A stretch of 39,415 nt of DNA from Bacteroidales bacterium (GCA_017508895.1 JAFWRA010000094.1:1-39415), one strand, 5' to 3'; shown: positions 25,346-35,036, counted from the first letter of the stretch. Notes: generated by a model not told the origin, from the sequence alone. Numbers and translations are program-made.

Positions 25346-25873
25346 ATGACCATGAACGAACTCGAAACCTTATTTTCAGAAGTCACGACCTTTGTTTTCG
25401 ACTACGACGACGTGATGACCGACGGAACAGTCTTCAGCAGCCCAGATGGAACTCCCTGGCGCGCCACCAACGTGAAAGACGGCTACGCTTTGCAGCTGGC
25501 CGCAAAACTCGGCTATAAAGTAGCCATCATCTCGGGCGCCATCTGCCCCTCTATGGAAGTCAGGATGAACAGCCTTGGCGTGAGTGATGTGTTCACAGGT
25601 GTGCCAAACAAGGTGCTGAAGCTCAAGGAGTACATGAACCGTAAAGGCCTCGACGCCAAACAGATTATTTTCATGGGCGACGACATCCCTGACCTTCAGG
25701 TAATGAAAGAAGTGGGGGTTCCGGCTTGTCCTGCAGATGCTGTGCCTGAGATAAAGGAAATCTGCAAATTCATCAGCGAAAGACCTGGTGGCAAGGGGGC
25801 TGTGCGTGATGTCATCGAACGTGTCCTGAAAGTGCAGGGCAAATGGATGACGGAAGAGGCGTATGCATGGTAA
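25346..25873 (+). CDS. KdsC-like HAD phosphatase
   Basis: 175 aa, single compact HAD domain with no cap, as in 3-deoxy-D-manno-octulosonate 8-phosphate phosphatase. Motif I is FDYDDVMTDG (Asp19 nucleophile, Asp21), motif II IISG, motif III a Lys within PNKVLKLKEY, and motif IV GDDIPDL. The KdsC hallmark VKDGYALQLAAKLGYKVAI is present. KdsC supplies Kdo for lipopolysaccharide. Most KdsC proteins read FDVDG at motif I, so the DYDD variant leaves the exact substrate slightly open. ATG 25352 (MNELETLF) is an equally good start. Confidence 0.88.
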   Translation: MTMNELETLFSEVTTFVFDYDDVMTDGTVFSSPDGTPWRATNVKDGYALQLAAKLGYKVAIISGAICPSMEVRMNSLGVSDVFTGVPNKVLKLKEYMNRKGLDAKQIIFMGDDIPDLQVMKEVGVPACPADAVPEIKEICKFISERPGGKGAVRDVIERVLKVQGKWMTEEAYAW

Positions 25874-26010
25874 AGGTTAAATAAATTCCCTTCGGGAATG
25901 GAGTACTTCATTTTGTAATCACCTGCGACTTGTAATAGCTACTGACGGGTAACTGTCATTGGCCGCCGCTTGTTACTTTAGGCTTAATTCCATGCCTGCA
26001 GGGAATCTCA

Positions 26011-28326
26011 TCACTGTACCACGATCTTCCTATTCAGCTCCACTCCATCTTCGTCAACGCAACGGAGACGGTAGGTGCCTTTCTCCACGTCGATAGGCAT
26101 CTGATGGTTGAAGGTGGTCTGACCTAAGAATTGTTCATTTAGCATCCAATATATCGTTTTTTGCGGGTTGCGATGTGCAATCTCGAAGATGACCTGTTGG
26201 CGGTCGCCACGGATGCCGATGGGGATGCTCACCTTGGCATCGCTCTTAGGATAGACAAAGGCCATCACGTCATCGGGATGGGCGCTGCCACAGCCAGGAT
26301 AGAAAGCCGGTAAGGGTTGGAACAAGGGTGAGTGCTTCTTGTAAAACCACTCCATCACAGGCGGCAACACATAATACACTTCAAAGCATTTCTGGTCAAC
26401 GGGATAGCAGTCGGGACGCACCTGATACTGCCGCGACTCGTCCAGGAACACCTTTTTATGATAGGGGCACACACCAGTCTGGTTCTCCACATTACACACA
26501 AGGATCTTCTTCGTATGTTCACAAAGCTCAGACTTGGGATAACCCGAATCGGCACACACCTCAATCTCAATACTTCCTGGAGTGTTGGCGGGATAATGAT
26601 AGCTGTCGCTCAGCTTGCCGACCACGTCAAACATGATGGGAGCAGCCACACCCACACCCGTCAACCCAGGACGACCTTCTCCATCAGAGTTGCCTGCCCA
26701 AACGCCCACCACATAACGGTCGGTGAGGCCCACCGCCCAAGCATCCTTGAAGCCGAAGCTGGTGCCCGTCTTCCAAGCCACCTGTGCCGAGGAAGAGAAG
26801 CCTCCCCAACCTATCTGATTGACAGGCCGCGTCAAGCCCAGCATCACATGAAAGGTCTCAGCAATGGCCTCCGCCGAAAAAGGCGACTCCCTCTCGTCTA
26901 TCTTGACATTATAGCTTTCATTTACATACGACGCTAACTTACGTCCCATCTTGGCATAGGCATTAGTAATGTCGTAAAGCGAAGCCTCTCCCCCACCCAC
27001 GATGAGCGAAAGGCCGTAATGTTCCGCATCAAAGACAAGGCCTTTCAGCGGCAACTGTTTCAACAAGTTATAAAACCGCTGCTGGCCGTACTCGCGCAGC
27101 AAATGGACGAAAGGCGCATTCAACGAGTTCTGCAAGGCCTTGTCGGCTGACACCGCACCCCAATACTCACCACTGTAGTTCTTCGGCGTGAAGCCTGAGA
27201 GGCTCATCGGGATATCGGGCAGCACCATCTCGGGCAGCAAGGTGCCTTCATCCAACATGGCAGCAAAGAGGAAGGGCTTCAAAATGCTTCCCGTTGAGCG
27301 TTGTGCCTTCACCATGTCGACCATAGCAGCATCGGAGGCATCCATGTTGTTTCCCACGTAGACGACAATTTCATCTTTCAGATAGTCAAGAACATAAACC
27401 GCTGCATTATCGATATTGTTCATCACATTGGCTTCGTGATGACGATGCATGATTTCCATCACCGAACGTTGCAGATTGTAGTCTATGCTTGATGCAATCT
27501 GATGTCCATGATGTTGCTTGTCTTGATCGCTAAGGTAATGATAAGCCAGCATAGGCATTTCGAAAGGCTTATCGGGGATGTCTTCCATCATGGCCAGTTC
27601 AGCATCTTCTTCTGAAATCCGTGGCACATTAAATCGTTTGGGAATGAAAGCCTTAGCATCAGGCATACGTTGCAATAGCTCGTTGCGTTTTTTCTCCAAA
27701 CGATCGCGGGAGCGGCCTGGATGTATCAAAGCCGGCGAGTTGGGCAACACCGCCAAGGTGGCCGCTTCACCCCATGAGAGGTTGTCGGGTGTAGTGTGGA
27801 AATAGCGCCATGCCGCCGCATCGATGCCGACCACATTGCCACCGAAAGGCGCGTTGGCAGCATACATCTCAAGGATGGACTTCTTGGAATAATGCAATTC
27901 CAGCCGCATGGCCAAGATGACCTCCCACAGTTTTTCGACATAAGTTCGCGGGGGGTTGTCGCGCGACATGCGCACCACCTGCATCGAAATCGTGCTGCCG
28001 CCGCGCATCACTTCCCCAGCTTTCATATTGTCGACAAACGACTTCACGAACGAAACCGGGTTGAAGCCTGGATGGAAGAAAAACCAACGGTCCTCATATT
28101 CCAAGAGGCAGGCGATATATTTTGGGGAATAGTCGTTGGTGGCCGGGAAACGCCATTGGCCGTCGTCGGCAATCTTTGCGCCGAGCAGCTCTCCTTTCTT
28201 CGCCGTCAAGACCGTCGAATACGGTTTGTCGAAACGCGGCACGGGAATGCAGAGGAAGGCAATGAAAAGGCCTACGATAGTTATTAGAACTATTTTAGCT
28301 TTTCTATGTTTTATAGGCTTTTTCAT
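26011..28326 (-). CDS. pbpC: Penicillin-binding protein 1C
   Basis: 771 aa. One N-terminal membrane anchor (about 12-29) precedes the GT51 glycosyltransferase, with catalytic Glu78 in YEDRWFFFHPG and RGGSTISMQ. The transpeptidase carries SxxK (Ser347 in STGSILKP), SLN, and KTGTSFGFKDAW. The C-terminal BiPBP_C domain (from about 680) is the mark of PBP1C. It polymerises and cross-links peptidoglycan, and in many Gram-negatives it is paired with an alpha-2-macroglobulin. That partner is upstream here but separated by about 1.2 kb of KilA-N remnant, RAYT and REP DNA. No -7 element precedes its start, so its expression may depend on read-through. Confidence 0.95.
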   Translation of the reverse strand: MKKPIKHRKAKIVLITIVGLFIAFLCIPVPRFDKPYSTVLTAKKGELLGAKIADDGQWRFPATNDYSPKYIACLLEYEDRWFFFHPGFNPVSFVKSFVDNMKAGEVMRGGSTISMQVVRMSRDNPPRTYVEKLWEVILAMRLELHYSKKSILEMYAANAPFGGNVVGIDAAAWRYFHTTPDNLSWGEAATLAVLPNSPALIHPGRSRDRLEKKRNELLQRMPDAKAFIPKRFNVPRISEEDAELAMMEDIPDKPFEMPMLAYHYLSDQDKQHHGHQIASSIDYNLQRSVMEIMHRHHEANVMNNIDNAAVYVLDYLKDEIVVYVGNNMDASDAAMVDMVKAQRSTGSILKPFLFAAMLDEGTLLPEMVLPDIPMSLSGFTPKNYSGEYWGAVSADKALQNSLNAPFVHLLREYGQQRFYNLLKQLPLKGLVFDAEHYGLSLIVGGGEASLYDITNAYAKMGRKLASYVNESYNVKIDERESPFSAEAIAETFHVMLGLTRPVNQIGWGGFSSSAQVAWKTGTSFGFKDAWAVGLTDRYVVGVWAGNSDGEGRPGLTGVGVAAPIMFDVVGKLSDSYHYPANTPGSIEIEVCADSGYPKSELCEHTKKILVCNVENQTGVCPYHKKVFLDESRQYQVRPDCYPVDQKCFEVYYVLPPVMEWFYKKHSPLFQPLPAFYPGCGSAHPDDVMAFVYPKSDAKVSIPIGIRGDRQQVIFEIAHRNPQKTIYWMLNEQFLGQTTFNHQMPIDVEKGTYRLRCVDEDGVELNRKIVVQ

Positions 28327-28346
28327 CTCATTCCACTTTTATTATT

Positions 28347-28488
28347 AGTTTCCGAATTGCAAATTCGTGTCTCACTGTAGCCGAATTGCAAATTCGCCCG
28401 AACAAAAGGCCAAATGCGATTGGGGTTCAGCCGCATTTGCAATGCGGCTGTGTAGAGTATAAGGATTTGTAATCCGATTCATCATAGC
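28347..28488. repeat. Four REP-like hairpins downstream of the RAYT gene
   Basis: Stems with 3-nt loops: CGAATTGCAAATTCG at 28353-28367 and again at 28382-28396; CAGCCGCATT/AATGCGGCTG around TGC at 28428-28450 (10 bp); GGATTTGTAATCC at 28463-28475. GTAG lies immediately before the second (28377-28380) and shortly before the fourth (28452-28455). This is the tetranucleotide known to guide RAYT recognition of REP hairpins in enterobacteria. Confidence 0.8.
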
Positions 28489-29022
28489 TCATCTTATCAC
28501 TTCAACATTCAACAATCCTTTTTCGCCCACATAATTCAACGCTGAACTATATAAATAATCCTCCGGCTTCGCCACAATTTCAGCTCTGACAGGATTTTGG
28601 TGAATGTAGTTCAACTTCTGCATCAGGAATTCCATAGTATAAATATCCTCGATATAATTCCCTTCTTGCCAAAACCTGTAGTTCTTGATGCGTTTATCGT
28701 TTGCCCCAGCAAACCAAAACCTGTCGAGAAGCCAGCTGCGTCGGCTTTCATGTTCGTCCTGTTCCAATACTTTTAATATCTTTTTGTTCGTGAACTTCTT
28801 GAAATCACGTAACACATCGCCCACCGTAGTGTCGTCGTTGGTATCAACAATCATGTGAAGGTGATTCGACATCAACACCCAAGCATAGATAATCAATCCT
28901 TTATGAGATTGACAATAGGAAAGTGAATCAACAATAACGTGCCTATAACTTGGCCGTGTGAAGATGTCAACCCAATCAATCACCGTTGAAGTCGTGAAAT
29001 ACAATACTCTTGTCAAGTTCAT
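28489..29022 (-). mobile_element. REP-associated tyrosine transposase (RAYT, Y1 HUH family)
   Basis: 177 aa, full length and intact. The HUH motif is NHLHMIV (His54, His56). The catalytic Tyr is most likely Tyr139 in KLNYIHQNPVRAEIV, the RAYT signature. The N-terminal block TSTVIDWVDIFTR is also typical. RAYTs are single-copy, domesticated relatives of IS200/IS605 transposases that cut and join single-stranded REP hairpins. Hairpins matching that picture flank it on both sides (28347-28488 and 29047-29102), with near-direct repeats of about 59 bp at the two ends. No IS605-type TnpB is present. It interrupts the pbpC - alpha-2-macroglobulin neighbourhood without breaking either gene. Confidence 0.92.
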
Positions 29023-29046
29023 CCTATTATCTTCTTATCATTGTTT

Positions 29047-29107
29047 GTAGTTTCCGAATTACAAATTCTTATACTCACTGTGGGCGAATTGCAAATTCGC
29101 CCAAACA
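29047..29107. repeat. REP-like hairpins upstream of the RAYT gene
   Basis: A degenerate hairpin at 29055-29069 (CGAATTACAAATTCT) preceded by GTAG (29047-29050), then a perfect 9-bp stem GGGCGAATT/AATTCGCCC around GCA at 29082-29102. The whole block is a near-direct repeat of 28347-28404. Confidence 0.8.
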
Positions 29108-29386
29108 GGACTCTTTGATGGAAAAAGTGTAAGCATTTGTTCCTGCATCTTTTTTAAACGTATCGAATTCGGTACGTTTAAAATTCGGATTATGCAGACT
29201 CTCCCATAAACCAAGGAATTCGACAATATCACGACTGCGAAGCCAACTATGAATAGTGATACGTGGGTCGGAACTGCGGTAACGAGCAATGTCGGTAAGC
29301 GAAATATATTCGCTCTTGAAATCATTCGTATAAACCGTTATGTCTATTCCGTTTGCGTGGATTGTTTCCTTAATTGTAGCTGCCAT
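29075..29386 (-). pseudogene. KilA-N domain protein, C-terminally truncated by REP DNA
   Basis: 103 codons from ATG 29386. Residues 1-92 follow the Bacteroidota KilA-N family: EYISLTDIARYRSSDPR, IHSWLRSRDIVEFLGLWE, NPNFKRTEFDTFKKDAG, NAYTFSI. Full-length members continue for more than 150 further residues (a KKWIEATNAIG-type block and beyond); none of that is present downstream. The last residues, GEFAIRPQ, are translated from the REP hairpin at 29082-29102. Hence the gene was cut and its end replaced by repeat DNA. KilA-N is a phage-type DNA-binding domain. The fragment keeps most of the domain, so it might still bind DNA, but loss of function is likelier. Confidence 0.8.
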
Positions 29387-29433
29387 TTATACTTATGCTT
29401 GAAATGTGCAATAAGAACAAATTTCAAATCACC

Positions 29434-29473
29434 AAGCCGCAGCTTCCTCTTTAATTCGAAGAAGCTGCGGCTT
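29434..29473 (+). terminator. 13-bp stem hairpin after the alpha-2-macroglobulin gene
   Basis: AAGCCGCAGCTTC (29434-29446) pairs with GAAGCTGCGGCTT (29461-29473). A short U-tract follows only on the plus strand (CTTTTAATG), while the gene it borders runs on the minus strand. It may still end or attenuate the minus transcript between the macroglobulin gene and pbpC. Confidence 0.55.
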
Positions 29474-29495
29474 TTAATGTTAATAACAAAACCGT

Positions 29496-32400
29496 TTACT
29501 TCACCACACACCCACGAGCAGGAACGTTGTAGAAGATCTCGTTGTTGTACATGTCCTCGCAACGGACAGCGGGAATCATGTAGTTGCCTTCATAGGTGGC
29601 GTTGACCTTCAGCGTGAAGTTCACTCTTTCTCTTGACCACAGGTCGAAGTAGAAGTAAGCGCGGTCGTCGCGCAGGTCGACATGCTTGGCGCCTTGGTTG
29701 GCCGTCTCGTCACCCGCCACACGCTCGTTAACCAACTCCCAACCCGAAGGCAGATAGTACGACAACGCCAGCTCTGTGACACGCCATTCGCTCGGATTAT
29801 ACACACTGATCTTCACCACAAGGTCGGTACCTGCAGCCAACGAGTTCAAGTTCACCGGGTTACCGTTCTTGTCGTAGTAGTCCACCGTCATATTGATCAG
29901 GTTGCCACCCTCGTTCATGTCGTATTCGGCCACTGCAGTCTTGGTGAAGACATTCGCTATCAGTTTCTGGTCGGTGTTGTTCTTCACCTCAACCGTGTTG
30001 TTGCCCAACTTCGGCGTGAAGCCATAGCCTGCCGAAGCCATATTGGTGTTCAACGTACGCTCGTCGCCATTGGCCTTCACTGTGGCAGAGAGGTTGGTGT
30101 TTTTGACGTTCATCTTCTCAGCATACTTACCCAACACAAAGAGCGAGAAGGCCGTGGTCTGGGTGTCCATCCAACGGTTGGTGCTCATCATGCGGCACAC
30201 CTCGTTGATGTTGTTCTGCACCGTCTGTTGATCCACATCACAGAGCATCTGGACATAGGTCAAGAAGGCAAGGTCGCGTGTAAGTGAGCCGAAGGAAGAA
30301 TAATAGTCAGACATGGCCTTGCCGTCTTCATAGGCGGGCAACAGCTTCTGGGCAATATTGGTCTTACCCGTCTGAGCGAAAGCACCCGCAGCAAGCACCT
30401 TGGTCAGGTCGTACATCATATCTAATTCCTTGAAGCGGTTCATGGCACCCATCTCAGCCTTGCCAGCCAAAGCCAACACAAAGAGACGGTAGGCCTGGAT
30501 GGTTTCCCCTTGTTTGTAGTCGATGTTGTTCTTCCACTGCTTGGCACGGTCAGCTTGGTATTTCAGCAAACCGTCGAGGAAGTACTGCGGCACATTATAG
30601 CCTTGCTTGTTGGCCTCAACGAGGAAATGCAAGGCATAGATTTCAGTCCAAGGATTGACGTAAGGCCCACTGGGCCAGTTCGACATGGAGTTGTCGGATT
30701 TCTGGTATGCCTTCATATTGGTAATCACCCAGTTAACATTTTCCTGCATCTCTTCCTTGGTCTTGTCGTCAAGTTGGGCGAAGTAGTTCAGATAGAGCTG
30801 CGGGAAGGCCTTCGAAGTGATTTGTTCGAGGCAACCGTGTGGATAACCCAACAGGTAATCGATGCGACCGAACAAGTCAACAGGCAGCAGACTCGACACG
30901 GTGATGTTGCCTTGTTGTGTTCCAGCCATACCCTCCATATTGAACGGGATGCTGGCTGTCTGTCCCGCCTCGATTTCCTTGGTGATGGTGTTACGGCGTT
31001 CGGCGTAAGGCATACGGATAGGCATCACGGTCGAGGATTCGGCGGTGTAGCCATCACCCGTCACGGAGACCTTCAGTTCGGCATTGCCCAAAGTCTTGGG
31101 GATGCTCGTCAAAACGGCAACCATGCCTTCACCATTGCCATCAATCTGCACCGTGGTGGGCAAGCTGCCAATGGGCTCGAGGTTCTTGTTGTCGAACTTC
31201 ACTTGTAAGGTCTTGTTCTTCATCGTAGGTGCCTGCACCTGTACCTTGAGGTTCAACTCATCGCCAGGAGCCACCACACGCGGTGCAGAGACATAGAGGT
31301 TGATCGGGTCGACCACCGTCATGCGTTTCTCCGATGAGCCAAAAGCCTTACCGTTGCCCTTAGCCACCACCATGAAGCGCAGCGCACCAGAGCATTGCGG
31401 CACATCGAAGCTATGCGTATTGGTTTCACCTGCCTTCAACTCGAAAGGTCCTAAAGTGACAGCGTACGCCTTGAAGCGCTTGTCCAAGGTGACCTCTTGG
31501 TTGAGGATACCGTCACCACCAATGGCATACACAGAGCCCAACTCACCACTGAAGGCATCCACGATAGATGCGTAGTTGTCCCAAGTGCGGACGCTCAAAG
31601 CCTGCTTGCTGTTGAAGTAACCGTAAGGATTCGGGGTCTTGTAGTTGGTCAGGCCAAGGATACCTTCGTCAACGATAGCCAAGGTGTAGGTCATGGCTTG
31701 TCCAGCGGCTTCACTGATCTTCACGTCGAGTTTCTTCTTCGTGTTGGCGGTTTCGGGCACTTGGATATTGGGCTGCAGTTGCAGTTTCCTGTTCTCCACC
31801 TTCACAGGTATCACGCCGTAGAGACGGATGGGCAGGTCGTTGGCGGCATCATGCGGCTGTATCAAGGCCACATAGACGTAGACATTCGGAATCATCTCTT
31901 CCGTGGCGGTAATCTCAACCTTGCCTTCCTGACCGAGGTTCTCAACAAGCATGCTCTGCAGCACACGGTCGTTAGACTCCACAGTGACCAAAGCCTTGGC
32001 CTTGTCATTGGCCGGGAAGGTAACCACAATCTTCTCACCCACCTGATAGCTGTCAGCCGTAGCCTTCATGGCCAACTGGGCGGGAGCACCCGAAGCGGAT
32101 GAGGAATGGCCGTAACCCCAGTCGAAGTCGATGACCTTGGCGAACATGTGACCGCCTTGTTTGTCTCTCACCACGAAGAGGTAGCTGCCCCACTTATCCT
32201 CAGGAATGTTGAAGCTGACCGAAGTCGTGCCCGTGCAGGTCAAAACGCCGTTCTGCACAGGCGACCTGTAGGTACCTGAGGCATAACGCTGCAAATCATA
32301 GATGTCCTCGCTCGACCACCACCAGTAGGAATCCATCTTATACAGGGCATAGTCCAAGGCGACAGCCGACTTGCAAGCCGAGCCCGTCTCATTCACCACT

Positions 32401-34988
32401 GCGATATCGAACTTCCAATCCTTATCGGTATCATAATAGCTGCCGTATTTTGAAGAAGTCTCAGGCAACCTCACACCCACATAACGGGCATACGGCGACA
32501 CTTTGGCATTGAATGCGGCAATGCTGAAGTCACCGCCTTTCTCAAAGACTTTCACCATGAAGGTGCCGTTCATCATTTGCGAGGCATACACATCGTGCAA
32601 CGGGCCGAAGCCTACATTGGTCACGCCCTCTGCATTAAGCTGGCCGCTATATAACGAAACCTCCACCGGTTCAAACAACTGGGTCTCATTTTCAAAGGTA
32701 TAGTCAGAGAAGTTCTTGAAAGTGGTCTTACCTTCGCGCAATTTCACATCCACCTCAGCCTTCAAGCCGTTGGCCTTCATGCCATTGAGCCATCTTGAGG
32801 TCAGATTGACGCGCTCGTTGCGTGTGGTACTGACGACTTCAGGCAGGTCGAAGAGAATCTCCAAACGGTTGGGTTTGATTGTCTCCACGCGCAGATTCGA
32901 GGTGATGACGTTCGTCCCAACCTTGAAGCGGGCCAGCCATAGACCTGTCTCATCCGACACGTTGGTCGGGACAGTAAAGCAATAAATGTCGTTCACCGGC
33001 TTGGTATTCACCTGCTTGGCATAGAGACGGCCCGAAGCGTCGATCACTTCGAGGACGATCGGATAGTCATTCGGCAAGGCCGACTCAAAATCATTCAGCA
33101 TAAGGTTGAGCTGCAGCTCATCGCCCGGACGCCACACGCCTCGGTTGGAATAAGCGAAGGCGTAAACACCCTTCTCTACAGGTTCACCTGAAATATCGAA
33201 GCGGCTGTACGACAATGCATTGCCGTCGCTCAACTTGATCACCGACTTGCTGCCTTTCTTATCGGAAGCCACCACAAAGGCGGGACGGTTGGCACAGCTC
33301 AGCTGCACATGGCCTTGTCCGTCTACGTTACCTTTGGCCAGTTCCTGCTTCTGGAAATTATAAGCCATCACCTGGGCACCCATGGCGGGCTTGGCATCGG
33401 AAATCTGATAGACATACACATCCACGACATCGTTGCGACCCATCTTGGCGGTGACAGCGAGGTCGGAGACGACAATGTTCTTCTTAGCCTCTACATAGTT
33501 ATAATAGTATAAGCCATTGGGGTCGCCCCATTCACCGTCGTAGTTGTATTCCTTATAGTCGTAGCTCTCACCATCCCAATAGCTGGCCTCAAGGGCTTCG
33601 TTTTCAATCACAGCATGCTTCATTTCATCGGAGGCGAACGTGTAGTCGGCAGGACCGAAATTGAGGCTCAACTGATACATCGCGCCAGGTTCCACCTTGA
33701 TGTAATCTGAAAGCACGATGGGGAAAGTCTTCCATTGGTTCGGATAAGGATTGTCGACAGCCAAACGGACTTTCTTCTCCAAACGACCTGCCTTGCGCAC
33801 ACCGTAGGTCTCACCCAACTCGTTGTCCTGCAAGAAGGAAAGGATGTTGTCGTCGAAAATACGAATAATCCTCAAAGTCACCGAATTGACGCAGATAGCA
33901 TCGAAGTAGACCGTGGTCTCATCCACATTGGGGATGATGATGCCGTCGTCGGTCCAACGCACTTTGGGCAGCACCTCGGTCAGATCCAGTTCGTATTCGA
34001 TATCCTCTTGCAGCACCATGCCGCTGGCGGAACGAATGCCACTGCCGATACCGATTTTCAAATCATCCAACTGATAGGAATAGAGATTGCTCTTGTCGAA
34101 ATAGAAGTCGATTTTGTTGCCCTTGATGTCGGCCTTATAAGCCAGATTCTTGGGGACGTCGACAAAGCCATTAAGGTTTTGGTCTTCCTTCAGTGGCTGG
34201 CTAAAGAACAGCGTGGCATGGCTGGAGCTGCGGTCGACATCGAAGCTCAAGGGGATGAACTTGTCCTTGGCATAAATCACCAGATCACGTTCCATCTTCG
34301 CCTTCGAATCAACGGCTTTTCCATCCAATGTGACACGTACCGTATAGTCCGAATTCTTCCGTTCAAAACCTTGAACTTCAAAATCATAGATATTGTTCCC
34401 CGAATAGGTCACCTGCACAGGATGCTTTTTGGCAAACGCATCGTCAAACATGTGAACAGCCTCATCCTGGTCGACGGGCACTGCAAAGGCGATGCGCAAG
34501 TTGTAGTTCATCGATTCGTTGGAAACGCAGATGGGCTGCTGGGCAACGAGGCTGAAGTTCTGGCGACGTACGCCAAAACCAAACTCCAGCTTTTGGTCGC
34601 CTGCCACATCCAAAAACTCAGACATGTTGAACTTGCAGACATAATTCTGGTCCTTGTCGATTTGGTCGTACTGGAACCCGACGGTGTTCTCGTCAATCCA
34701 TACGGCCTTACCTTTCAATGCGGGGGTAAACTCGAAGGCTTTGGCGGAAATCGTCTCGCCAAACTTCACCTTCATCGTCTCCGGATTCTTAAACCTGACC
34801 ACAATAGGGTCACCAGAGGCGATGACACCGGAGGTGTAGCTGTCAAGCAGTGGCAGCAGGGCCTCATTCAATGGCTGGATGCGTTCCACAAAGGATTTCG
34901 GCGCAACAGCATTCTCTTTCTTGCCGCAACCCGACAAGAAACCCAGCAACAACATCACAGCGATGATGCTGATACTGATTCTTTTCAT
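29496..34988 (-). CDS. Bacterial alpha-2-macroglobulin, lipoprotein with thioester
   Basis: Starting at ATG 34988 (MKRISISIIAVMLLLG) gives 1830 aa; ATG 35006 adds six residues before the signal peptide. A lipobox FLSGC marks lipid attachment. MG-type beta domains occupy the first half, including an MG2-like block (PVEKGVYAFAYSNRGVWRPGD). A bait-region and alpha-2-macroglobulin family domain follows (MTYTLAIVDEGILGLTNY). The thioester is intact: GYPHGCLEQ, with Cys near 1386. An alpha-helical thioester domain and a C-terminal receptor-like domain end the protein. It should trap host or competitor proteases in the periplasm and protect peptidoglycan together with PBP1C. It is the largest gene in the window. 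Confidence 0.95.
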   Translation of the reverse strand: MKRISISIIAVMLLLGFLSGCGKKENAVAPKSFVERIQPLNEALLPLLDSYTSGVIASGDPIVVRFKNPETMKVKFGETISAKAFEFTPALKGKAVWIDENTVGFQYDQIDKDQNYVCKFNMSEFLDVAGDQKLEFGFGVRRQNFSLVAQQPICVSNESMNYNLRIAFAVPVDQDEAVHMFDDAFAKKHPVQVTYSGNNIYDFEVQGFERKNSDYTVRVTLDGKAVDSKAKMERDLVIYAKDKFIPLSFDVDRSSSHATLFFSQPLKEDQNLNGFVDVPKNLAYKADIKGNKIDFYFDKSNLYSYQLDDLKIGIGSGIRSASGMVLQEDIEYELDLTEVLPKVRWTDDGIIIPNVDETTVYFDAICVNSVTLRIIRIFDDNILSFLQDNELGETYGVRKAGRLEKKVRLAVDNPYPNQWKTFPIVLSDYIKVEPGAMYQLSLNFGPADYTFASDEMKHAVIENEALEASYWDGESYDYKEYNYDGEWGDPNGLYYYNYVEAKKNIVVSDLAVTAKMGRNDVVDVYVYQISDAKPAMGAQVMAYNFQKQELAKGNVDGQGHVQLSCANRPAFVVASDKKGSKSVIKLSDGNALSYSRFDISGEPVEKGVYAFAYSNRGVWRPGDELQLNLMLNDFESALPNDYPIVLEVIDASGRLYAKQVNTKPVNDIYCFTVPTNVSDETGLWLARFKVGTNVITSNLRVETIKPNRLEILFDLPEVVSTTRNERVNLTSRWLNGMKANGLKAEVDVKLREGKTTFKNFSDYTFENETQLFEPVEVSLYSGQLNAEGVTNVGFGPLHDVYASQMMNGTFMVKVFEKGGDFSIAAFNAKVSPYARYVGVRLPETSSKYGSYYDTDKDWKFDIAVVNETGSACKSAVALDYALYKMDSYWWWSSEDIYDLQRYASGTYRSPVQNGVLTCTGTTSVSFNIPEDKWGSYLFVVRDKQGGHMFAKVIDFDWGYGHSSSASGAPAQLAMKATADSYQVGEKIVVTFPANDKAKALVTVESNDRVLQSMLVENLGQEGKVEITATEEMIPNVYVYVALIQPHDAANDLPIRLYGVIPVKVENRKLQLQPNIQVPETANTKKKLDVKISEAAGQAMTYTLAIVDEGILGLTNYKTPNPYGYFNSKQALSVRTWDNYASIVDAFSGELGSVYAIGGDGILNQEVTLDKRFKAYAVTLGPFELKAGETNTHSFDVPQCSGALRFMVVAKGNGKAFGSSEKRMTVVDPINLYVSAPRVVAPGDELNLKVQVQAPTMKNKTLQVKFDNKNLEPIGSLPTTVQIDGNGEGMVAVLTSIPKTLGNAELKVSVTGDGYTAESSTVMPIRMPYAERRNTITKEIEAGQTASIPFNMEGMAGTQQGNITVSSLLPVDLFGRIDYLLGYPHGCLEQITSKAFPQLYLNYFAQLDDKTKEEMQENVNWVITNMKAYQKSDNSMSNWPSGPYVNPWTEIYALHFLVEANKQGYNVPQYFLDGLLKYQADRAKQWKNNIDYKQGETIQAYRLFVLALAGKAEMGAMNRFKELDMMYDLTKVLAAGAFAQTGKTNIAQKLLPAYEDGKAMSDYYSSFGSLTRDLAFLTYVQMLCDVDQQTVQNNINEVCRMMSTNRWMDTQTTAFSLFVLGKYAEKMNVKNTNLSATVKANGDERTLNTNMASAGYGFTPKLGNNTVEVKNNTDQKLIANVFTKTAVAEYDMNEGGNLINMTVDYYDKNGNPVNLNSLAAGTDLVVKISVYNPSEWRVTELALSYYLPSGWELVNERVAGDETANQGAKHVDLRDDRAYFYFDLWSRERVNFTLKVNATYEGNYMIPAVRCEDMYNNEIFYNVPARGCVVK

Positions 34989-35036
34989 GTTATGCTTAGT
35001 ATTCATATTGATAAGATTTGATTGGTTTCGAGACTA

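Noticed and set aside
25885..25899. Terminator after the HAD phosphatase gene
   Set aside because: ATTCCC/GGGAAT is only a 6-bp stem and no U-tract follows on the plus strand.
28489..29022. Complete IS200/IS605 insertion sequence
   Set aside because: The transposase has RAYT rather than IS200 signatures, there is no TnpB, and the flanking hairpins are REP-like instead of IS ends.
33735..35021. Plus-strand open frame of 428 codons
   Set aside because: It lies wholly antisense to the alpha-2-macroglobulin gene. Its protein has no recognisable domain and its composition is a shadow of the real gene.
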